From positions 57,130,797 through 57,194,796 of the forward strand of contig CM039184.1 of NCBI GenBank assembly GCA_008360975.2: DNA of 64,000 bases, written 5' to 3'. The translations under genes were made by a program, and so were the position numbers. The notes beneath the pieces are model-generated. The model saw only the letters and a program-made list of their open reading frames with translations. It was not told the origin of the DNA and did no database searches. The stretch comes from Lichenostomus cassidix (taxonomy: Eukaryota; Chordata; Aves; Passeriformes; Meliphagidae). Of this stretch, positions 38,200-50,500 are shown in pieces (within the stretch, counting starts at the first letter, position 1; every line of letters starts with the position of its first letter).

Positions 38200-38584
38200 T
38201 ACAACTCAGGTGTTTTATTAAAGGAGTTTTTCAGTACAAAACGTAACAAGTCAGACGTCTACACTGAGACAGGAATTAAAAAAATAAAAAAATCCTTGTT
38301 AAAACCTATTGAAAATAAATACATAAAACTGCTATTCCAATCAGGGAGTTATAAATATATTCTGCACCAAGTTCTTCTGAAGTGCATTAACACCACTATA
38401 AAAACCCAGCTATTTATTTAAAACCCTGACATGCCCCCAAATCATTTATTCTTAAACAGGGCAGGATTATTAAGTACAAAAGTGACCCAACACCACAAAG
38501 TTGAGCTGCAGAAGCATTTACTGCATTCTCTCTGTCCCATCACTTCCAGGACACCTTCTTCCCTAGGACACGGTTGGTGATTTT
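38200..38584 (-). CDS. ALMS1: ALMS1 terminal exon with stop and 3' UTR
   Basis: CCCTCAG|AAAATC opens the last exon: [14 protein letters not shown] then TGA at 38542-38540. This is the end of the ALMS motif, which in mammals closes similarly with LLGRKVPW. The AT-rich 3' UTR has AATAAA on the minus strand near 38446, 38411 and 38214. The 38214 signal is followed by a GT-rich stretch, so I end the transcript near 38200; only 38540-38584 is coding. Confidence 0.85.
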
Positions 38585-41500
38585 CTGAGGGAAAAACAAA
38601 GGGAGACACATGAGTTTTAGTCCTTTGAAAATGAAAAATGCTGAGCATTAATTCTCTGAACAGATGGTGATGGAATCCCAGCCTGGTTGGGGTGGGAAGG
38701 ACCTTCCAGCCCATGCAGTGCCACCCCTGCCCAGGGTTCTCCAGGCCCCAATGCCCAGCCTGCTCACCAAAGGGCAATAAACACCACAAAATGGGAATTT
38801 ACACCTTTTAGGACAATTCCAGCAGCCCAGGAGAGAACACCAGGATATCCCTGTGCTGGAAGCAGTGGGAATGGTCAGGAACAGCCAGAGAATAGCTTGG
38901 AATGGCTGGGAATGTTCCCTTGGCCAGGATCCTGCCAGCCCTCCACTCCTGAGCACCTTCTGAGTTCCCAGCCTGGGAGCTTAGGGAAGGACTCAGGAAA
39001 ACCAGCAGAGCTCCAGGGAACAGCAGCAGGGAGAGTGGAAGGTACAGAGAGTGCTTTCTACCATTAACAATGGAATAAATCAGGGATCAACCACGAAAAC
39101 AACAACCACGGATAAATCAGGAACAAACCAGGAATAAAACAGGCATAAATCAGGGATCAACAACAACAAAACAAACAAACAACAAACAAATCAGGGATAA
39201 ATCAGGACTCCCCGACAGTGGGGGGATGAGCCACAGCTGGAGGGGAGCAGAGCTAAGTCTGGACAATCCTGAGACCCAAACAGAGGAAAAGTCACTTGCA
39301 AACTCTTCCCAAAATGCACTGGAGATAACTGGCGATGGATGTTAAAGGAACAAAACAAAGCCCTTGCTGTGTGACCCCCTTGGATCTAGGAGGTGTTTGG
39401 GGTCCCCTGCATCCCACAGCAGGCTGTGATTCCAGACCATTCCCCCACACCCTCCCGGGGCAGTTTCCCAGCTCCAAACAGCTGCTTTCCCTTTGGGGCA
39501 GTGACACCTTGTGGTGCCTGAGTGCCTCGGGCTCTGTGCCATCCCCACAGGAAATAAAGGTTCCTCGGAGCTCAGCTTGGGTTTCTGCTTTAAGGGACAG
39601 AGGGAAATTCATCAATTAACTGCTGTTCCCTTTAAGGAGCTTCCTCCCCATTCACTGAAATCACAAACTCACTCCACCTACTGGAAAAGCCTCAGTAGTG
39701 GAATGAATTTGGATCTGATAAACTCAGAAAATCCATTTGCACTTCACTGGGGTTGAAGGAGTTCTGATTGCTGCTGCCGTCAGATCAGGATCTGCTCCCA
39801 CTATAAATTGTTCAGAATTCCAGGGCACTGCCCATGCCCTGCTCTGACTGGGGTCATTTTATGCTCTATTTGAAATTAAAAGTACAGAAGTACAAAGGGA
39901 TGCTGGGACAGAATATCAGCCCAGACCCATGAGCATCGTGGGATAAAAATAACTTTGGTATCTTAACCCAGAGAAGTATTCAATGATTTCACTCATTAAA
40001 TGTCTGTGCACTGCAGCCCAGGGATTTTTATAGTTCAGCTTCTAGGTGGGTCCATGCTGTTTGCCCCTCAGGATCATCCTCACTCAGCGCCACCAAAACT
40101 TCTTACTATTCTCTTTTCACCTCAGTGAGTTGTCCCAAACTGTCACAGAAATGCCTTGAAAGCAGCCCTGACAGCCCTGCACGTCCCAGAGTCCTGCAGG
40201 AATATCTGCACTTTTGTGCTTTACAAAATGGAAGCAAATTTTCCTCATAGATATTCACTAATTTGGGGGCTTATTTTGAGTCAAATAAGCTCAGTTGCAT
40301 CTCATTCCTCAAGCTGGACACAAAGATTGTCCTTCCCTGGTAGTGTCCAAGGCCAGGCTGGACATTGGAGCAGCCTGGGACAGTGGGAGATGTCCCTGCC
40401 ATGGCTGGGGTGGCACTGGAAGGGCTTTGAGGTCCTTTCCAATCCAATCCATTCATTCATTGCTTCCTTTCCCAAATTTCAATCACTCCCTGTGAGCCCT
40501 GAAGGCCCTGGGGAAGGGTCTGGAGCCCCAGGAGAGGCTGAGGGAGCTGGGAAAGGAGCTGAGCCTGGAGCAAAGGGGATCAGGGGGACCTTGTGGCTCT
40601 GCACAACTGCTGCCAGGAGGGGACAGCCAGGGGGTCAGGCTGTGCTCCAGGGAACAGGGACAGGAGGAGAGGGAACAGCCTCAGGCTGGGCCAGGGGAGG
40701 CTGAGGGTGGATTTTGGGAAATTCCTGCTGGAAAGGACTGTCCAGCCCTGGTGGAGTCGCCGTGCCTGGAGGTATTTCAGAGCCCTGTGGATGTGGCACT
40801 TGGGGACATGGGGCAGTGGTGGGAATGGTTGGAGTCAATAGGCTCAGAGGACTTTTCCAACCCCAATGATTCCATGATTCTCAGATTTTAGGGACAGCTC
40901 ACTCACAGCACTGTCCTGGGTTCAGGGAATACAGGGCTGTGCCAGCTCCACCACTGCCCCACACAAACCTGACTGCCTGCTTCCTTTTCCACGTCTTCCC
41001 AGGATAAAAGCCAGAGGAGCAGCTCCCTGCTGGGCTCACTGGGCTCCTGCAGGGACAGCACAACAGGAGCAGCTGTGCCCAGGCAGGCCTGACTGCTGCT
41101 CCACACAAGCCCTGCACCCTCAGCACTGGGAGATCCTCGGGGAATCCTGAAATCCCACATTGAATGGAGCTCCTGGAGCAGCTCCTTCCTTCCCCCAAAG
41201 CTCTGGCTCATTTTTAGTCATTCCACAAAATCTGTGGTTCATTTTTCACTCAGGAACTGATGCTCTCACCCCATTCTCCCCAAACCATCCCCTGATTTAC
41301 AACTCCTCATGGCAGCTTTTCTGCATTAGCAAGGAAAACTACAACAGTGGAATTATTTACTGCCATGAATCATCACCTCTCTTCCAATCAAACCCATATT
41401 TATGTACAAAAGTCCTGATCCTCTTCCCTCCCTGCTTCCAGCTGACTCTGCCACTCCAGCAACTGCCAGAACTCGTTAATTCCTCAAACTTCACTGTACC

Positions 41501-44500
41501 AGCATCAGACCAGGGGAAAAATAATGTCCTGAAAATACCCTGCACAAGTACAGCAACAAATTCAAGTCTTTCTAGTGGTAAATTCCCCAAATTAGAGTAG
41601 GAAGATATTTTGGATAATACATTACAAGTCCTGACTTTCAAAATCCAATTACTGCTGCTCCCAACAAATAACTAAGCCTGTATTTCCAGCTCTGGAATAC
41701 TCCAGGAAAGGAGCTGTAATGCTAAAACTGAAGTGCAAGATAAGATCCAGAGATTAAAAGAATCCCAGTTTTGATTTCAGTGCTGTCTCCATGCCCAGGG
41801 ATTTACCCCATACCTCCCCAGGCAGGGAATCCTGGCTGAGCAGTGCCAGAGCTGCAGGACAAACATCAGCTAGGCAAATAGGAACTGCTGAAACCCTCAG
41901 CCCCCAAAGCTCAGTTTCCACCAGGACTGCCAGCTCCTGACTGGATAAATTATCAATGACTCCAGGCTTTGTTAAGCATGGCTGGGAAGGTGGCTGGGAA
42001 TTGCCTCAGCCAAATCCATGCCCAGCCAGGGCACAGGAGAGCAAACCCAGCAGCCTCAGGGACACTTGGCCTTCCCAGGATGTGCTCCACAATCCCTCTG
42101 CCCACCCCAGAGGTGCTGCACAAGCACTGCTTGGTATCATTTCCTCAGAACCATGCTCCTTGCCTTTTTTCCATACCCGCACAGGGATCTGAGGTGACAA
42201 AAGGGGAATTGGTGTCACAAAGCTTGGCTGCTTTGCCCTGATGGAACAGAACAGCCTAGGCACCTCCTGCCATCCCAGAATTGCTGTGTGTGACTCCCTG
42301 AGCAGCAGGGATGTGGAACTGCTGTGACTCCCTGAGGAGCAGGGATGTGGAATTGCTGTGGCTCCCTGAGCAGCAGGGATGTGGAATTGCTGTCTGTGAC
42401 TCCCTGAGCAGCAGAGATGTGGAATTGCTGTCTGTGACCCCCTGAGCAGCAGGGATGTGGAATTGCTGTGTGTGACCCCCTGAGCAGCAGGGATGTCCCA
42501 GGAGGGCAGGGCACTCACAGTTTTGTAGAGCTGAGCCCTCAGGCGGTAGGATCCATATTCCAGCTTCCTCTGCTCCTCCTCCCGCTTCTTCCTCACCTCA
42601 GGGAGCTGCTCGTACATCCTGGAGGGGACAGGAAAGGCAAAAAATTGGGATTTGGAATTCCCTACAAAAAAATCCATTCTTTAAGGGCTGCTGGCCAAGC
42701 AAATGTGGAGTTTCCTGGTGTCCCAGTGGGAAAACACAAAACACCCAGCAGTGCTGAGCCTGGGAATTCCCACAGCCTGGAATGTCTCTGTCAGCCCAAC
42801 ACCTGCAGCTCTGCCCTGTTGGTGCAGCTGGAAAAGCTGAGCTTGCTGTCCCCAGCCCAGGACAATCCCGGGACAACCCCAGGACAATGCCAGCACAACC
42901 CCAGGCTGTGCTGACCCCAGGGCTGTGTCCATCCAACCAGGGCAGACCTCAGCACAGCAATAACCTCACTAATAAGGTGACATTTTCAACATGTCAGTGC
43001 TTGCAATCAATGTTGCCCTGATTTATCTTGTCCTGTGCTGATCCTTCCCCAAATTTTCCTCCAGTCATGGAATGGTTTGGGTTGGAACCCATGGGCAGGG
43101 ACTCCTTCCATCAGACATCCTAAAAACGCTTTTAAATGCTAAAAATTATTAAAATAGAACACACCAAGGGGTTTATTTCATCTATTGTGTCTTCCAGGAG
43201 ATGTTCTGTGGAATCACAGTGTGACTGAGGTTGGCAGACACCTCTGGAGGTCACCTATTCCAGGCTCCTGCTCAGAGCAGGGCTAATTCCATGGATCAGG
43301 TTGGTCAGGACTCATCCCACCAACTTGTGACTATTTCCAAGGATTCAGGCTGGATTCAGCTCCTGGCCCAGCAATTCCCATCCCATTCACAGCAAAATTC
43401 AGCTGCAATAAACTCCATTTTTACTTCCTAAACTCCCATTTTTCTTCCCATGCTCTCTGCAGCACAGGTATTCCAAAAGATAAACCCACCATGAGTGTGC
43501 TGGGCATTTTAGAGATGAATTAAATGAGTCAAAAATACAACAAAACTGTCACAAGGTGGTTTTTCCAAGGGTAAAAGCCTCTGTACTCCCTTGGGGTGAT
43601 TATTTCTGTAGAAAGCTTCTTCCTTTTGGGGAAATTCTGCCTCATTCCTGCCCCAATAACCCACTTTGTTCATTTTAAACCTCCCCAGATGCCCCAGTGT
43701 CCCCAGCCCACATTCCCTCTCCATCTGGGATCCAGTTTGCTGGATTCTGACACTGCAGCTCAGGTTTAGCTACAGAAATCACTTTTCCAAAATGATTTTG
43801 TTTCTTGGAATTCCTAAGTAGGACATCTCTGCCTCTGAAAATTCAGCTGAAAAAGCTGAATTCTTTTCACACCCAATTCTTTGACTGCAGACAGGACTCA
43901 AAGCTCTTCCCTCCCGCCACTGATCCACCTGAAATAAAACTCCCTGAATGTTACCTTTTAGACCTTTGAACCATTTCACTTTTAGGAATTGCTGCTCTCC
44001 TTTTTTCTTTCATCAGGAAACCTAAGCAGAAAAAATGGAGAGAAGCGAACAACGAAAAAGTTTGTTACAGTAACAATGTGAGTTTATAAATATATATAAA
44101 GTTTATAATATAAAACCTTACAGAAGTTTTTACAAAAAGCTCTTTGCAAGATCTTACAGACAATAAGGTTAAATAATTGTAATGCCTTTATAAGGAATAC
44201 ACATCTTTGAGTGAAACATGGAATTTATTAAATCGAGGTACCTCGGTCTGTCACCAGGTGATTGGCACTGCTGTGGCTCTGTTTCCTCTGTTCCTTCTGC
44301 GATTGCAGCAGCTGTTCCTGCTGGGATTTCAGCAGCTGTTCCTGCTGGGATTGCAACTGCTCCCTCTGGGATTTCAGCAGCCTCTGGAGCCTCCTCTGCT
44401 CGCGGAGCAGCCGCAGGTGCCGCAGCCTCTGCCCCGAGCGGGAGATGAAATCGGGGCGGTGCAGAGCCAGAGCCTCCTGGGGGAACAACAAACCCTCCCT

Positions 44501-47500
44501 GGGGCTCACAGCTGGAGGGGAGACACAAAACAGCCCCCAAAAACCCCAAAACGTGGAGCAAATCCCATCAGGATCTTGGGTGTGATATAAAATCTCCTGT
44601 TCTCACAGCTGGGTAAGTGTTCTTGGGTGTGATATAAAATCTCCTGCTCCTACTGCTCAGAGGCTTGGTTAAACAACCAGGAAATAAACTGGCCAGAAAG
44701 GCAAAAAAAAGCTAAAATAGTAATAAAAATTCATTTTAATCTCATACTATGTACACCTCAGAGTTATTTCTGCATAGAAATAAGAATGGTGTGTTGCTCT
44801 GTCAGCTCCATCCCCTCTACTTCCTGAAGCCAAATTATTTAATCCCTAAAATATTAGATCAAATGGGGGGAAATACACTGAGGAAGCATTTTGGGGACAG
44901 CTGGATTGCTGTGGGCATTCTGTGATTCCCATCCTGCAGAGATGCAGCAGTCCCTGGGGGCAGGATGGCCTCACCTGCAGCGTGAGCTTCACCAGGGGCT
45001 CCTCCTGTCCCCTGCCAGCCCCTCTGGCTGCAGCAGCTCCCTGGGCTCTGCTCTGCTGCTGCTCCTCCCAGTTCTTCTCCCGCAGAGGTTCTCTCCAGGG
45101 CTTGCTGCTGCTCCAGGGCTCAAACCATGATGGCCCAGGGCCATCCTTCTTCCCTTGGTTTTCTTTCCTCGATTCAGATCTCAAATCCTCTGCCTGGATG
45201 AGCCACGCAGTGCCTGTTAAAAGAGCACAGGAGAGAAAGATTTGGAGACAATTCCTGTGCCTGTTGTCCATCCCAATCCACGGTCCTGTATTCCTAGAGG
45301 AATCGCAGAGGCTGGGGGACAACAAGGAGCTGGGAGGGGACACAGGCAGGAGAGCTGATGGCTCCTGACCCAAGGGGTGTCCCAACCACAGAACACAGAG
45401 CTGAGGGAAGAGCAATGGGACACTGGGAGAGATGGGACTTTGTCCTCCCAAGTCACCACTAGGCACAGTGGAGCTTTCCTGGGAATGGGGAAGTGGAAAG
45501 GTCCCTCCAGTGCCTAAACAGGGACTCCAAGAAGGCTGGAGAGGGACTTTGGACAAGGGATGGAGTGATAGGACAAGGGGAATGGTCTGAGGGTGAAAGA
45601 GGGCAGGGATGGATGGGATGTTGGGAAGGAATTGCTCCCTGGGAGGGTGGGGAAGAGCTGGGATAGAATTCCCAGAGAAGCTGTGGCTGTTTCTGGATCC
45701 CTGGCAGTGTCCAAGGCCAGGTGGGACACTGGGGCTTGGAGCAGCCTGGGACAGTGGGAGGTGTCCCTGCCCTGGCAGGGGTGGCACTGGATGGGATTTA
45801 AGGTCCTTTTGAACCCAACCCATTCCATGACTCCCCAAGAGGGGAATGAATTCCCTGTTTTGCTGTGCTTGAGTGGCTTTTCCTTCCCCTATTAACCTGT
45901 TTTTATCCCAATCCAGTGATTTCCTCACCCTCACCCTTCCCATTCTGTGCTCCATCCCTTGGGAAGGGCAGGAGCAGTGGGGCTCAGGTGCCAGCTGGGC
46001 ACAAACCCCAGCAATTCCAGGTCTGCAGCCACACTGCAATAATCCCCAATTTCTGCTGAATTTCAGGAGGACTCTGCAGGAAACACCTTGGGCAGCTGCA
46101 GGAGAATTCTTCCCTCAAGTGTCCTAAAACCAGCAAGTCTTTATCAAACACCACTTTTGAAAAAACACAGAATTGTTCAATTTCCAGGTTTCTCTCCATG
46201 GAAAGAAAAATTATTTACCAGCACTTGCACATTTTTAAGGAGCCTCTCTGCTGGCCTGTGGCTCTTTATCCATACTTTGGAAGATCAAATTCTTCCCATC
46301 TCCCAAATGTGAAATGTGTCTCCAGGAATTGAATTACTCACAATTTACACACACAGTGATGTGAATACATCAGCTGGGGCTCTGAGCAGATATTCTCCAT
46401 TTCCTAAATTAAACCCTTATGAGAGGGAATGATCAGTCCCCACAACCACCACAACAGTGATGAGTAAGGGAAATATTTTTAAACATTTAATTGTGATGTT
46501 GTGAAGAGTGGCAGGAATTTAAGAGAGACAAAAATAAATAAATAAATAAAAATGTCAGGAGGCTCCAGCAGCAGCCTAAAAATGCAACTCTCAAAACCAG
46601 AGTTGCCTTCTTCACAATTTTCACTTGAGTACTCTTGAGTGAAAATGGAAAAATCTTCTGGGAAAGATTTTTTGGAAAAATCTTCTGGGAAGCCTCAGGG
46701 TATGAGACATTAAGGACAAGTTGGTGACAAGAACTCACATGTTTAACAGAACATTTTGTATCCCAGAAATTAGTATCAAGTATCTACATTATTCCCACCT
46801 CTCCACCTTATTTATTCCTTCCCAATCCCTGCATTTGCTGCATGCAGCAGCCTGGCTGAAGATGTCATCACAGCACAGCACTGGAATGCACTGGCAGTGG
46901 TTGGGGTTGGAATTTCTCATTAACCACAGTAAGAAGTGACAGTGACAGATCCGTGTCCCCCAGCCCTGCTGACCTTGCTGGAAGTGCAGCCTGCTCCTCT
47001 TTGTCCTCTTCTCCAGGGGAATCCTGCCCTGCTGTGCCCTGTGCTGCTGCCAGGCTGCTGCCTGTCCTGCAGTGCCCGCTGTCCCTCCGTGGCCTCCCTG
47101 CCACCCCTCTGGGGACTCCTGCGGCTGCTGGCTGCACCTTGGCGTGGGGAATGTCACCCCAACGTCCCGCGTGTTCCTCTTGGTGGCACTGCTCACGATC
47201 TCCAGGTCACCTGGGAGGGGAAAGCAAACAGGGAATGATCATTTCAGTTCAAAGCTGAAGGATCACCTCCTTTACGCACCTTCAAAAGGCAAAATTTTTT
47301 ACATTCCCACTTCCCCAAATTCCCACTTCCAGTGAGTCAGGATTGATTTTACTCAGATTATCCTATAGTAACAAAGTGGTGAAAACCAAATACCCCAAGC
47401 AAAATATCCATTTCTATGGGGGTGGGAATTAAACTTGAATTAAAACTTTTGAATTAACTCTGCCCTATGAAAATCCTTCCCCGATTCAATCCACTTGCAC

Positions 47501-50500
47501 ACAAGCAGTAATAAATAAATAATTGCTGGATGTGATGAATAAACCAAAGCCATTACTCAATGTGATGATGGGGAGTTGGCGTGGAAATGAAAGCAATGAA
47601 GAAGCTGCTAATTGCCACCAGAAAAAACCCAACTGCAGAACTGCACCAGGCCAGGAGCAGCTCAGCACTGAAATAGAATTGAATACCCAAAATATTCCCA
47701 GGAAGAACACAGAACACTGCAGTTGCCTTCTGAAATAGCATATGCCTACAAAATCCATTCTGGGAGGAACAGATGCCTTGGGGAAAAAAACAATAGATAA
47801 AAAAAGAGAGTTCACCTTTGCTATTGGAATGGACCAGGAGCTGAGGGTAATAAATGTACAAAAGTGAGAAAATTGGTTATTAAAGCAGAATTGCCAAGAA
47901 TGGCAATTTAACAGTTTATTGCACACATTACCTTTCTATGAAAGCATTTGCAGGGAATTTGGGGAGTGCTGCCTGGACAGATCCATCACCACAAACACCC
48001 AGGCTTTGGAAAACAGGTTCCAAAGCCAGGAAAGGCAGAAGGAAGTGCAGGAAAGTCTGGAATTCAGGGCCTCACCTGCCTGGACCCCTTTGTCCAACAT
48101 CCGTGTCCTTCTCTTACTGCTGAGAGCAGCGCTGGGACCCCAGGAGCTGCTGCTGGCACTGGTGGAATCCGAGAAGGGGGTGGAGTGCTAGAAAAACAGG
48201 CAGGAGAACTGAAATTCCAACCAAAATGAGCAGAAAACAGGCGTTAAACAAAAAAAAAAGTCATTGTTTTTCCCTTGTTGCACCTTGATGCTGTTGTCAT
48301 TAATGTTGATCCCAAGCTCTCCCAAAAACCAGCCCTGGCTCCAAAAAACCAGTCCTCCACCAGGGCACCTCCTGCAGCCTGGATTTGTGGGAAAAGCACA
48401 TTATTTCTGCAGGGAAGAGCCTGCTGTGGACAGCACTGTTAGGGTTTATTGAGGAATGATTTAGGATTGGAATGGCTTCCCAGTGGGAAAGGGGAGCTTG
48501 GGCTGGGATCTTGGGAATGAGGGATTGCTGGCTGGGAGGGTGGGGAGGCAAAATCCTTTCAAAGCTTCCTCACCCTGTGATCACCACTGAGTCCTCCAGG
48601 TGGGAAAATGCACCTCAGTAAATCCAGGGAACAGGAGGGATAAGGGATGAGCTGAGGAGTTAACAGGAGGAGTTTCACACCTTTGTTCACACCAAGCCAG
48701 CTGTGAGAGCTGCAGATGGACACAGCTTGGAGATCACACATTAATTGCAATTAACAAACCAATTTGTCCCAGGCCTGTGAACCACAGCAGGGCTTTATCA
48801 ACTGACTGCACTTCCCAGGTTCCAAACCCCTGACAATTCCTGCAGCTCCTCTGAGCTCCAGCTAGAACGATGGAACTCAAGTCTCCCCCTCGCTCACAGC
48901 AATTAGTAATGTGCAGTAAATTAATTGATATCCTGTAAGTCACCCCCAACACCAGCCAGGATGGGAATGCAGAAACCTCTTCCCTTTTCCTGGAGTTCTG
49001 TCACTCCTAAACAGAATTGGAGTCCAATACTAAAAGGAGCCAATTTCAACTCTCATAAACCTGTATTTTTTTAATTTTTAATTTTTTTAACTTTTTTTTA
49101 AATTTCCTCTAACCATCCCAGCTCCAGAAAAGGCACTGCACAGATGTATGGATATGGATTTTCTTTCAGATAATAGAACATGTGAATATTTGAATTGTGA
49201 ATGTGTGAATTGGAATATGTGCTCAGCAAAAATGTGTCAAATCAAGGAGAACAACCCCAAAATATTCCTTTTTCCTGCACGTGCGGCTCAGATCTCAGCA
49301 CTGAACACCAGCAGCCCTTCAACCCTGAATATTCCTGTTTGGATCAGAATATTCCTGCTTGGATCAGAATATTCCCTTTTTGTCACCAGGGCTCAGTGAC
49401 ACACAAGTGACACCCCAGGACTCAGTGACACATACCTGGTGCTCCTGCCCTGTCCTGGGTCTCTCAGCAGCCCCTTGGGGACATTTCCCAGCCCCTGCTC
49501 TGCTGCTCTCCTCATCCCACCTCTCCAAGCGGCTCTTCTGGTGGCCGATGGCACGGTAGAGCTGGGCCAGCCTCGGGGACACCTTTGTTGTCACCCTGTG
49601 CTGTCCAAAGGCCCTGAGCAGGCGGGCAGTGTCAATGGTGGACAGGGAGCTGCTGCCCTCGGAGGCAGGGGACATTTCCAGCGGTGTCACAGTGTCCCAG
49701 CCTGAGGAGCTGGCAGTGCTGGGATCTCCACTCTGCTGTGTCCCCCAGGAGGAGTCACTGGGAGCTCCCAGGGATTGCTGCTCCTCCCCAGCTCCATCCC
49801 TGTGCTGAATGTCCCCAGGCCTGCTGTCCCTGAGCTGCTCCAGGCTGCTGTGCTCGTGGATCACACGTGGCCTCTGTCCCACTCGTGTCCCCTCCAGCTC
49901 CAGGCTGTTCTGCTCATGGATCACACGTGGCTTCTGTCCCACTCGTGTCCCCTTCAGCCCCACACCACTACCACCCCTGTCTGTTTCTGGCATTCCTGTG
50001 GGTTCTTTTCCTGGGACTCTCCCCTCATTCCCATCACTCCCAGGCTGTGCAGGCAGCAGGGTGTGTCTGACAGGGTTCTGCAGCACCCTGGCCAGCCGAT
50101 CCAGCCGCTCCACCAGGGACATCTCCCCGCTGCTCCCGAGCTGCTGCTGCCTCCTCTGGCGCTCCAGAAACTTCACCCACAGCTCATCCAAGCTGCCCCT
50201 GCTGTGCTTTCTCTGCCACGCTGTTCTCCCCACGTTCTCCTCGAGCTGAGCTGCCTGGCCACGAGGCAAAGGATCCTTTGCAGCTGCATTCCCACGAGCC
50301 TCATTCCCAAAGGATGCCCTGGCATTCAGCTCCTCGTTCCTGCTGTCATCAGCCTCTGCTGGCAGTGGAAAGAACTGCCCAGCTCTGCTGTGGGGCACAC
50401 AGGAACCCCACTGGTGCCCACGGGCACACCCTGAGCAGGGGGGAGAGTGCCCAGCTCTGGAGAACTGTCTGGAATCCTGGCAGCAGCTCTCACTGGTGGG

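Larger units (their letters stand above)
38585..42284. other. Last intron of ALMS1, non-coding
   Basis: This 3.9-kb intron splits the ALMS motif. It holds two full CR1 copies and the minisatellite at its 5' end; the rest is anonymous. A phase-0 junction on each side leaves no need for another exon. Confidence 0.75.

Noticed and set aside
42285..42500. CRISPR-like regular repeats
   Set aside because: Units are head-to-tail without unique spacers, in an intron of a vertebrate gene: a minisatellite. The same holds for 13105-13301 and 25487-26035.
44477..44511. Upstream acceptor (CTCCAG at about 44512) for the [10 protein letters not shown] exon of ALMS1
   Set aside because: It requires phase 1 from the previous exon, which ends in phase 0. 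The CCCCCAG acceptor at 44476 fits and matches mammals.
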